Assembly (NCBI GenBank): GCA_017405645.1
Contig: JAFQZZ010000029.1
Span: 1-60,755, forward strand
DNA: 60,755 nucleotides
Source of the DNA: Bacillota bacterium
Lineage (GTDB): Bacteria > Bacillota > Clostridia > Peptostreptococcales > Anaerovoracaceae
Direction: 5' to 3'
Both the position numbers and the translations under genes were made by a program. Numbering within the stretch: the stretch's first letter is position 1; each line of letters starts with the position of its first letter. Positions 51,204-58,531 of this stretch are shown here, one piece after another. The notes beneath the pieces were generated by a model. That model worked only from the letters and a program-made list of their open reading frames with translations. It was not told where the DNA came from and ran no database searches.

Positions 51204-51393
51204 CAGACGGAAATACCTAGTGTATCGCTTTTCAATTGCGTATGTTTTTTGCGTAGTCAGAATTCGTTGATATAAGGCGTTTGAGGGAGGCGATGTGGTG
51301 CATCGTCTGCCGAAAACAACGCAATAGCAACGGATTATGGCACGCAAAAAACGTACAGTTAATTGGAAAGTGATGCACTAAGACTCCCGTCTG
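51204..51393. repeat. 190-bp imperfect palindrome (MITE-like element or structured RNA)
   Basis: Two arms of about 92 bases are inverted copies around a five-base centre: CGATG-TGGTG-CATCG at 51291-51305. The ends are CAGACGG and CCGTCTG. Shared blocks include TAGTG, CAATT and GTTTTTTGCGT, and similarity continues along the whole arm. On the minus strand the hairpin is followed by TTTTT, so it should also end M16 peptidase transcripts. I see no clear target-site duplication and no ORF inside. Confidence 0.85.
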
Positions 51394-51399
51394 ATCCTC

Positions 51400-52650
51400 T
51401 CAAGCCTGTATGACCTTTTTCAGGTCGATGACATTCCTTCCGGTAGCCGAAGCCGAATAACGCTCCAGGTCCGTGATCTCCTCGATCGCCTGCACGATCT
51501 CCTCCATCGTGACGGCGGAGATCTGGTCCAGCGTTTCCTCCGGCGTGTAGATCCGTCCCAGCAGAAGGTAGGTCTTTCCGTTTGAAGCCATCCGTCCGCT
51601 GACGCTTTCCAGGCCGAAGATCGTGCTGCTCTTCAGTTGCTCCTTGGACGCAAAGAACTCTTCTTCCGTGATGCCTTCCTTCTTCAGAAACGCCAGTTCT
51701 TCCCGGATGCAGCCGATGGTTTCCTCCAGTCTGTCCTGGCCCACGCCGGCATAAATGGAGAAAAACCCGTCCCTGGTGTAGGAACTGATGTAGGAATAGA
51801 CCGAATAGGCCATCCCCTTTTCTTCCCGGATGTGCTGGAACAGCCGGGAGGACATGCTGCCGCCCAGGATGCCGTTCACCACGTGCCGGGCATAGTACAG
51901 GTCGTCTTCCAGCCGCATGCCCGGTACGCCCATGCAGATATGGGCCTGCTCGATGTCCCGTTCCTTGAAGATGAATCCCGGTTCATAGGTTTCCGGATAG
52001 GTCACGGGCTGCTGTTTTACCGTGCTGAGTTCCCGGAAATACCGTTCAAACAGTTCCAGGATCCTTTCCTCGTCGAAACTGCCCGCCACGGACACCAGGA
52101 CATTGTCCACGGTATAGTTTTTCCGGACGTATTTCCTCGGGTCCTCCGGGGTCAGGGTCGCCAGGATCTCCTTGGTGCCCAGGATCTCCGTGCCCAGGGG
52201 ATGATCTTTGAAGACCGCCTCGTAAAAGGTGTCGCTGACGTCGTCTTCCGGGGAATCGTCGTGCATGTTGATCTCTTCGTATACGACCTGTTTCTCCCGT
52301 TCCATCTCGACGGGGTCATAGCTGGAATGAAAAAAGATATCGAACAGGACTTCCACTGCCGGCTCGATATTGCTGTCCAGCGTCTTGACGTAGTAACAAG
52401 TGGCTTCCTTCCCGGTAAAAGCATTGATCTGCCCGCCGATGCGGTCGATTTCCTCAGCGATCTGCCGGGCGCTCCGGGTCGGCGTGCCCTTAAAAGTCAT
52501 ATGCTCAATAAAATGGGAAATACCGTAGTTTTTCCCATTCTCATTGACTGAACCGGCCTTGACCCAAATGCCGACGCAGGTCGACTTGACGGAGGGGATG
52601 TGCTCCATGACCACATCCGCCCCGCAGTTCAGTTTCCTTATATTAACCAT
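51400..52650 (-). CDS. M16 family zinc peptidase
   Basis: A 416-residue protein of the processing-peptidase/YmxG group. The inverted zinc motif is HFIEHMTFKG, with the distant glutamate in the following EVLFDIFFHSSYDP region or just after. The R/Y pair near the C-terminal half (SSRLFQHIREEKGMAYSVYS) supports an active subunit. Genes of this type lie after pnp in Firmicutes. It starts 18 bases after pnp with GGAGAA, and ends at the palindromic element. Its substrate is unknown. Confidence 0.9.
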   Translation of the reverse strand: MVNIRKLNCGADVVMEHIPSVKSTCVGIWVKAGSVNENGKNYGISHFIEHMTFKGTPTRSARQIAEEIDRIGGQINAFTGKEATCYYVKTLDSNIEPAVEVLFDIFFHSSYDPVEMEREKQVVYEEINMHDDSPEDDVSDTFYEAVFKDHPLGTEILGTKEILATLTPEDPRKYVRKNYTVDNVLVSVAGSFDEERILELFERYFRELSTVKQQPVTYPETYEPGFIFKERDIEQAHICMGVPGMRLEDDLYYARHVVNGILGGSMSSRLFQHIREEKGMAYSVYSYISSYTRDGFFSIYAGVGQDRLEETIGCIREELAFLKKEGITEEEFFASKEQLKSSTIFGLESVSGRMASNGKTYLLLGRIYTPEETLDQISAVTMEEIVQAIEEITDLERYSASATGRNVIDLKKVIQA

Positions 52651-52668
52651 CCAGTGATTTCTCCTGTT

Positions 52669-54798
52669 TTAGTTCTCTTTTTTGGAGTTCTCCTGCTTGG
52701 AGTTCTCCTGCTTTCTCTTCGGGATCAGGTCCTTGTGAGAAAGATTGATCCGGTTCTGGCTGTCGATCTCCATAACCTTGACCTGGATGTGGTCGCCCAC
52801 CTTCAGGGCGTCTTCCACCTTGGCCACTCTCTCGTGGGAGATCTTGGAGATGTGCAGCAGACCTTCCTTGTTCGGCAGGATCTGTACGAAAGCGCCGAAG
52901 GCCATCAGCCGTGTGACCACGCCGTCGTAGACTTCGCCCACTTCCGGTTCCTTCACGATCATGTTGATCTCGCTCAGGCCGGCTTCGATGGTGGCCTTGT
53001 CCTTGCCGGAAACGTAAACGGTGCCGTCGTCTTCGATGTCGATCTTGACGCCGGTCTTGTCGATGATGCCGTTGATGACTTTGCCGCCCGGCCCGATGAT
53101 CTCACGGATCTTGTCGGGATGCACCTTGATGATCTCGATCCGCGGAGCATTCGGATTGACTTCCGGACGCGGCCGTTCGAGGACGTCAAGCATCTTGTCC
53201 ATGATGAACATCCGGCCTTCCCTGGCCTGCGCGATGGCGGTCTTCAGGATCTCCCGGTCGATGCCGTGGATCTTGATATCCATCTGGATCGCCGTGATAC
53301 CCTTCGCCGTGCCGGCTACCTTGAAGTCCATGTCGCCCAGGAAGTCTTCCATGCCCTGGATATCGGACAGGATGGCTACCTTGTCCTCGGACTTGATCAG
53401 GCCCATGGCGATACCGGCTACCGGTGCCTTGATGGGCACGCCCGCATCCATCAGCGCCAGAGTGCTGCCGCAGACGGAAGCCTGGGAGGTACTGCCGTTG
53501 GAGGACAGCACTTCGGAAACCAGACGGATCGTATAGGGGAATTCATCCTTGTCCGGGATCACCGGCAGCAGCGCTCTTTCCGCCAGGGCGCCGTGGCCGA
53601 TCTCTCTTCTGCCCGGTCCTCTCATCGGACGGGTCTCGCCGACGCTGTAGCCCGGGAAGTTGTAGTGGTGGATGTATCTCTTTTCGGTTGCTTCGGTAAT
53701 GCCGTCCAGGGTCTGGGATTCGCTGAGCATGCCCAGTGTGGCGACGGTCAGTACCTGGGTCTGTCCTCTGGTAAAGAGGCCCGTGCCGTGTGCTTTCGGC
53801 AGCACACTGGTCTCGCACCAGATCGGACGGATCTCGGTGGTCTTCCGATTGTCCGGACGAACGCCTTCGTTCAGGATCCGGCTCCGGACCATTTCCTTCT
53901 TCAGTTTATACAGGACGGAATCCACGTCTTTCAGGTCGTCCGGATACTTCTCGCCGAAGTATTCCATGGTTTCCTTTTCGACCTTGTCCATGTTTTCCTG
54001 ACGCTCCACTTTGTCTTCGGTGTAGATGGCATCCTTCATCTTGTCGGTAGCGTAAGCCAGTACTTCCGCTTCCAGTTCTTCGGAGACCACGTGCAGGTTG
54101 GGTTCCTTCTTTTCCTTGCCGACCTTGGCCTGGATGTCTTCGATGAAAGCGATGATCTTCTTGATCTCTTCATGAGCCCGCATGATGGCTTCCAGCATGT
54201 CGTCTTCGGAGATTTCATTGGCGCCGGCTTCCACCATCATGATGGCTTCCTTCGTGCCTGATACCACCAGGTGCAGGTCGCTCTGTTCTCTCTGTTCCAG
54301 GGTGGGGTTCACGATGAATTCGTCCCCGATCTTACCCATCAGAACGGTGCCGGTGGGGCCTTCGAAGGGGATGTCGGATATGCTCAGGGCGACGGAAGAA
54401 CCGATCATTGCCACGATCTCGGAGGGACAGTCAAAATCCGCGCTCATGATGGTCGCCACCACGTGAACGTCATTGAAATAGCCCTTCGGGAACAGGGGGC
54501 GGATCGGACGGTCCATCAGCCGTGCGCTGAGGGTCGCCTTTTCGGACGCTTTCCCTTCTCTCTTGATAAAGCCGCCGGGGATCTTTCCGGCCGCATACAT
54601 TTTTTCTTCATAGTCGCAGGTCAGCGGGAAGAAGTCCTGCCCTTCCTTTGCTTCTGCGGACGCGGTCGCCGTTGTCAGAACGACGGTATCGCCGTAGCGG
54701 ATCATGGCGGAACCGTTGCACAGCTGCGCTACTTTGCCGGTTTCCACTCTCAGGGTTCTCCCGGCGATTTCCATTTCGAATACGTTGAAATTATCCAT
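52669..54798 (-). CDS. pnp: Polynucleotide phosphorylase
   Basis: A 709-residue 3'-to-5' phosphorolytic exoribonuclease. Two RNase PH domains flank a helical domain; the second has [22 protein letters not shown] split over the active region. KH ([21 protein letters not shown] region) and S1 domains follow. The C-terminal tail carries short QENSK repeats. ATG 54798 follows GGAGGT. A long leader hairpin at 54835-54884 precedes it, recalling the RNase-processed leader through which PNPase controls itself in E. coli. Confidence 0.97.
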   Translation of the reverse strand: MDNFNVFEMEIAGRTLRVETGKVAQLCNGSAMIRYGDTVVLTTATASAEAKEGQDFFPLTCDYEEKMYAAGKIPGGFIKREGKASEKATLSARLMDRPIRPLFPKGYFNDVHVVATIMSADFDCPSEIVAMIGSSVALSISDIPFEGPTGTVLMGKIGDEFIVNPTLEQREQSDLHLVVSGTKEAIMMVEAGANEISEDDMLEAIMRAHEEIKKIIAFIEDIQAKVGKEKKEPNLHVVSEELEAEVLAYATDKMKDAIYTEDKVERQENMDKVEKETMEYFGEKYPDDLKDVDSVLYKLKKEMVRSRILNEGVRPDNRKTTEIRPIWCETSVLPKAHGTGLFTRGQTQVLTVATLGMLSESQTLDGITEATEKRYIHHYNFPGYSVGETRPMRGPGRREIGHGALAERALLPVIPDKDEFPYTIRLVSEVLSSNGSTSQASVCGSTLALMDAGVPIKAPVAGIAMGLIKSEDKVAILSDIQGMEDFLGDMDFKVAGTAKGITAIQMDIKIHGIDREILKTAIAQAREGRMFIMDKMLDVLERPRPEVNPNAPRIEIIKVHPDKIREIIGPGGKVINGIIDKTGVKIDIEDDGTVYVSGKDKATIEAGLSEINMIVKEPEVGEVYDGVVTRLMAFGAFVQILPNKEGLLHISKISHERVAKVEDALKVGDHIQVKVMEIDSQNRINLSHKDLIPKRKQENSKQENSKKEN

Positions 54799-54834
54799 TT
54801 TTTACCTCCATTTCTTCTGATCCGGCAGGATCCT

Positions 54835-54884
54835 GGCTTGACAATCCGATCCGTTTTCCGCAAAACAGACCCGATTCTCAAGCC
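54835..54884 (-). promoter_or_regulatory. Long stem-loop in the pnp leader
   Basis: A nearly continuous stem of about 21 pairs: GGCTTGA with TCAAGCC, AATC with GATT, GGTC with GATC, GTTTT with AAAAC, separated by single mismatches, and a four-base loop. It lies 37 bases before the pnp start. Confidence 0.7.
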
Positions 54885-54907
54885 CGATTACCCTGCCCAT
54901 TTATGCT

Positions 54908-54942
54908 CTAAAAGCGGGGTCGACAAAACCCCGCTTTTTTAA
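54908..54942. terminator. Terminator between rpsO and pnp
   Basis: A ten-base-pair stem AAAGCGGGGT with ACCCCGCTTT, with T-runs on both strands' 3' sides (TTTT on the minus strand). Confidence 0.85.
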
Positions 54943-54950
54943 AGCCGCAA

Positions 54951-55214
54951 TTACTTTCTCAGACCCAGACGCGCGATGAGGCTTCTGTATCTTTCGATGT
55001 CCTTTTCCTTCAGGTAAGCCAGCAGGTTTCTTCTCTGGCCGACCATTTTCAGCAGTCCTCTTCTGGAGTGGTGGTCCTTCTTGTGCACGCTGAGGTGCTC
55101 ATTCAGGTGGTTGATCCGGTTGGTCAGGATAGCAACCTGCACTTCCGGGGACCCGGTGTCGCCTTCGTGTGTCTTGAATTCGTCGATGATCAATGCTTTC
55201 TGTGTCTTGTCCAT
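54951..55214 (-). CDS. rpsO: Ribosomal protein uS15
   Basis: An 87-residue S15 with the usual [11 protein letters not shown] start region, [20 protein letters not shown] and the RRNLLAYL block. S15 binds helix 20-22 of 16S rRNA early in assembly and in many bacteria represses its own mRNA. ATG follows AAAAGGAGAAA. The gene has its own promoter and terminator, and pnp follows, as usual. Confidence 0.97.
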   Translation of the reverse strand: MDKTQKALIIDEFKTHEGDTGSPEVQVAILTNRINHLNEHLSVHKKDHHSRRGLLKMVGQRRNLLAYLKEKDIERYRSLIARLGLRK

Positions 55215-55297
55215 GATTTTTCTCCTTTTCTTAAATTACCGTGATGCCGGGTAATACGTTGGAGACTCGTAAAACGCAGCATACGGCTGACCTATAG

Positions 55298-55326
55298 ATT
55301 CTATCACATTGTCGGACCGGTGTAAA
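55298..55326 (-). promoter_or_regulatory. Promoter for rpsO
   Basis: TTTACA (55321-55326), 17 bases, TAGAAT (55298-55303). The leader of about 75 bases has small hairpins (CAGC with GCTG, TTACC with GGTAA) that could belong to S15 control. Confidence 0.7.
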
Positions 55327-55335
55327 GTGATTTTA

Positions 55336-56262
55336 TTACTCTTCTTCGTGATAATCCCGGGCCGTCTGGCAGTCCCGCTGGATCTGCTCCGCCAGCTCGT
55401 CCACGCTGGGGAATTTCATTTCGTCCCGGATCTTTTTGATGAATTCCACTTTGATTTCCCGTCCGTAAATGTCCTTGTCAAAATCAAAAATATGGGTCTC
55501 GATGACTCTCTTGTTGTCGCCGATGGTGGGCTTGATTCCCACGTTGGTGACTCCCTCGTACTGTTTGAAGTTGTAGTCGCAGAGAGTGATGTATACGCCG
55601 TTGGAAGGCGTCACCATACTCTCGTCGATGAGGATGTTGGAGGTGGGGAAGCCGATGGTCCGTCCGATCATGTTCCCCCGCACCACTTCGCCGCCGATAG
55701 TGTAGTTTCTGCCCAGCATCAGCCGGCATTCGTCCACCTTGCCCTCGGCGATGAGCTGACGGATCAGGGTGCTGCTGACAACTTGGCCCTTGACCTTGAT
55801 GGGGTCGATGACGTGCAGGCTGAAGCCCTTTCTCCGGCCCATCTTCATCAGCAGGTCCGTGGTCCCCTTGGCCTGGTAGCCGAAGCGGTAGTTGAAGCCG
55901 CAGAAGGCCTCCTTCATCTTCAGCTTGTTCATCAGGATCTCGGTGACGAAGTCCTCGGGCGAGGTGTGGCTGATGTTGTAATCGAAATCGATGGAGAACA
56001 GGTAATCGATCCCCATTTTTTTCATCATCTCCACCTTTTCGTCGTAGTACATGATGTTCTTGATGACCCTCTTCCCGGCCACCACGTTCTTCGGATGGTT
56101 GTTGAAGGTGAACACGGCGCTCTTCATCCCGGTGATCCTGGCGCTCTTGACAGCCCGCCGGATCAGTTCCTGGTGGCCCACATGGATACCGTCAAAGTTT
56201 CCCAGCGCCACCACGGTTTCCTTAATGTTCTGGATATCATCCAGGGATCTGAATACTTTCAT
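55336..56262 (-). CDS. ribF: Bifunctional riboflavin kinase/FAD synthetase
   Basis: A 308-residue enzyme making FMN and FAD from riboflavin and ATP. The N-terminal adenylyltransferase has GNFDGIHVGHQELI and the STLIRQLI motif. The C-terminal kinase has the RTIGFPTSNI site and GVYITL. ATG follows GAAGGAGAGAA. It lies 15 bases after truB, the usual order in Firmicutes. Confidence 0.96.
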   Translation of the reverse strand: MKVFRSLDDIQNIKETVVALGNFDGIHVGHQELIRRAVKSARITGMKSAVFTFNNHPKNVVAGKRVIKNIMYYDEKVEMMKKMGIDYLFSIDFDYNISHTSPEDFVTEILMNKLKMKEAFCGFNYRFGYQAKGTTDLLMKMGRRKGFSLHVIDPIKVKGQVVSSTLIRQLIAEGKVDECRLMLGRNYTIGGEVVRGNMIGRTIGFPTSNILIDESMVTPSNGVYITLCDYNFKQYEGVTNVGIKPTIGDNKRVIETHIFDFDKDIYGREIKVEFIKKIRDEMKFPSVDELAEQIQRDCQTARDYHEEE

Positions 56263-56277
56263 GGGTTCTCTCCTTCG

Positions 56278-57180
56278 TTAACGATCCCGGTAAAACACCT
56301 TGTGCGGGATCAGTTTTTTCATTCTTTCGTCTACCGTGGCCATGGCGATGAATTCATCCCCCCGGTACACCCGGTAGTATTTCTCTTCTTCGGATAAGTC
56401 GATGTCGGCCTGCGTCAGCCTGATGTGACCGCCGTTGATGAAGGTCTTCGCAACCGCCTCCCCCAGCACCGCCTTCCGGTAATTCCCCAGGGGGAAATCC
56501 ACCGGCAGGAGGAGCTCCTCCTTCGGCAGACCCCGGTCCAGGAGTTCCTGGATCTCCTCGAAGGTCCGCGCGTTTTCCATGGTGAAGGCGCCGCTGGCGG
56601 TCCGGGCCAGAAAACTCATGGCGCCGCCGCAGCCCAGCCGTTCCCCGATCTCGGTGCAGATTGTGCGGACATAAGTCCCCTTGGAGCATTCCACGTCGAA
56701 GAGTATCCGGTCCTTTTCAAACCGCAGGATCTTCATTTCCCGTATTGTGACCTTCCGGGCCTTTACCGCCACCTCTTCCCCGCTTCGGGCATATTCGTAA
56801 AGCCGTCTGCCGGCCACCCGAACGGCGGAATACATAGGCGGGACCTGTTCGATCTCTCCCCGGAAAACCTGTTCGATCTCCCGGAGTTCTTCCCCGCTGA
56901 TGTCCGGCACTTCCTGCCGTTTCAGATCTTTGCCCCAGATATCCCCGGTTTCGGATCGGATCCCGAGGATCATCTCGCAGCGATATTTTTTATAGTCGTT
57001 ATCCAGGTATTCCGTGATCCTTGTGGCGGATCCGATGCCGGCCGGCAGAACGCCAGCCGCCATGGGGTCCAGCGTGCCGGTATGTCCGATCTTCTTCTCC
57101 CCCAGCATCCGCCGCAGGACCTGCACCACGTCGTGGGAGGTCATACCGGTGGGCTTGAGCACGTTGAGAAACCCGTTCAT
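56278..57180 (-). CDS. truB: tRNA pseudouridine(55) synthase
   Basis: A 300-residue TruB that makes pseudouridine 55 in the T loop of tRNA. The catalytic aspartate is in GTLDPMAAGVLP, and the KPTGMTSHDVV start and GTYVRTICTEIG block are conserved. A small C-terminal PUA-like domain is present. The start overlaps the nrnA stop by one base (TAATG). Confidence 0.96.
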   Translation of the reverse strand: MNGFLNVLKPTGMTSHDVVQVLRRMLGEKKIGHTGTLDPMAAGVLPAGIGSATRITEYLDNDYKKYRCEMILGIRSETGDIWGKDLKRQEVPDISGEELREIEQVFRGEIEQVPPMYSAVRVAGRRLYEYARSGEEVAVKARKVTIREMKILRFEKDRILFDVECSKGTYVRTICTEIGERLGCGGAMSFLARTASGAFTMENARTFEEIQELLDRGLPKEELLLPVDFPLGNYRKAVLGEAVAKTFINGGHIRLTQADIDLSEEEKYYRVYRGDEFIAMATVDERMKKLIPHKVFYRDR

Positions 57181-58166
57181 TACCGGCCGTCCTTTTCCCG
57201 GAATACCGCTTCGATCTTCGGATACAGGCAGGCCTTCACCTCATCGATGCTGCCCAGCATGGAGCCGCCGGCTGCTTTCCGGTGGCCGCCGCCGCCGAAT
57301 TCCGCGGCCAGGGCGGAAACGTCAACGTCGTATTTCGACCGGAAGCCCAGCTTCCACTCATCCGGCGCGATCTCCTTCGCAAAGCATGCCACTTCCACGG
57401 TATCGATGCCCCGGATGGCTTCGATGACCCCGTCGCTGTCGGCGATCACCGCGCCTCTTTTTGCAAAAAGTTCCTTCGGCGCATGGGCCATCACGAACCG
57501 GTCTTCGCAGAGGAATTCCATGTTCTGCAGGATGTCGCTGTGAACCTGCAGTTTCACCTTCCGTTCATTCTGGTAGATGGCCACGCTGATCTCGTTGATG
57601 TCGATGCCGAGGTCAAACAGGTCCGCCGCGATCCGGTGGGTCTTGGCCGTGGTGGAGGAATACTCGAATTCGCCGGTGTCCGTCACGATGGCGGCATAGA
57701 TCGCCTCGGCGGCCTTGACGTCGATGTCCCAGCCCGCCCGGCGGATCATCTCGTACAGGATTTCTCCCGCCGCCGCCGCGTCCGGATCCACGTAATTGTA
57801 TTCCGCATAGTACGGATTGGTCCGGTGATGGTCGATGTTGACATGGAGCGCCGCCCGGCCGTACAGGTCCGCCCGCTTTTCGAATCGGGTGGGGTCGGAA
57901 CAATCCACCGCCACTGCCAGATCATAGTTGTCCAGCAGGTCCTCCCGGTCCCGGACAAAACAGTCCGCATCCAGCAGGGTCAGATTGGGAGGCAGTTCCT
58001 CTCCCGTAAAGATATGAACGGTTTTTCCCCGGGCGCGAAGCACCCGGCAGAGGGCCGCTGCCGTTCCCGCCGCATCGCCGTCGATGATGACGTGCGTCAG
58101 GATCAGGACGGTATCCGCCCGGTCCATCACTCCGGTGATTTCTTCAAAAGTGTTGTTCTTCATCAC
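57180..58166 (-). CDS. nrnA: DHH/DHHA1 phosphoesterase, NrnA type
   Basis: A 328-residue manganese phosphoesterase that degrades nanoRNA and often pAp. The DHH domain has IIDGDAAGTA, VDCSDPTRF and DHHRTN, and the DHHA1 domain has FGGGGHRKAAGG. It lies between rbfA and truB, the usual place of nrnA in Firmicutes. The start overlaps rbfA by four bases. Confidence 0.94.
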   Translation of the reverse strand: MMKNNTFEEITGVMDRADTVLILTHVIIDGDAAGTAAALCRVLRARGKTVHIFTGEELPPNLTLLDADCFVRDREDLLDNYDLAVAVDCSDPTRFEKRADLYGRAALHVNIDHHRTNPYYAEYNYVDPDAAAAGEILYEMIRRAGWDIDVKAAEAIYAAIVTDTGEFEYSSTTAKTHRIAADLFDLGIDINEISVAIYQNERKVKLQVHSDILQNMEFLCEDRFVMAHAPKELFAKRGAVIADSDGVIEAIRGIDTVEVACFAKEIAPDEWKLGFRSKYDVDVSALAAEFGGGGHRKAAGGSMLGSIDEVKACLYPKIEAVFREKDGR

Positions 58167-58528
58167 TGTTCTTCCGGCTCCTTGTGGAGTTCGTCAATGA
58201 TCTTTTCGATGTGCATGCCGTATTCCAGCGCGGTGTCGGTCTTGAATCTCAGCTCCGGCACGTGCTTGATCTTGATGGCCTTGCCCAGTTGATTGTGGAT
58301 ATAGCCGGAAGCCCGCTGAAGGGCCGCCCGCCCCGCTTCTTTTTCTTCTTCGCTTCCCAGGATGGAGAGATAGACCGTGGCATAGCTGCCGTCGGAGGTC
58401 ACCTCCACGCCTGTGATGCTGGTGAGGGGATTGATGTCCGGGTCCTTCAGGTCACCCCGAAGGATCATGTTGCTGATGATCTTCCGGATCTCCTCACCCA
58501 GTCTTCCGCTTCGATAATTCTTCTGCAT
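58163..58528 (-). CDS. rbfA: Ribosome-binding factor A
   Basis: A 121-residue KH-type protein needed for 30S maturation and cold growth. It begins QKNYRSGRLGEEIRKIISN and has the VEVTSDGSYATVYLSILG core. The C-terminal stretch RFKTDTALEYGMHIEKII fits the family. It starts three bases after the infB stop. Confidence 0.96.
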   Translation of the reverse strand: MQKNYRSGRLGEEIRKIISNMILRGDLKDPDINPLTSITGVEVTSDGSYATVYLSILGSEEEKEAGRAALQRASGYIHNQLGKAIKIKHVPELRFKTDTALEYGMHIEKIIDELHKEPEEQ

Positions 58529-58531
58529 CCC

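Noticed and set aside
51183..51347. 55-codon N-terminal extension of dut
   Set aside because: It is read-through of the palindromic element; the dUTPase fold starts at 51182 with a good ribosome site.
51204..51393. Retron or reverse-transcriptase-linked RNA
   Set aside because: No reverse transcriptase gene is in the window; a palindromic element explains the structure.
52600..54261. 553-codon plus-strand frame opposite pnp
   Set aside because: Shadow of pnp; no similarity and no promoter.
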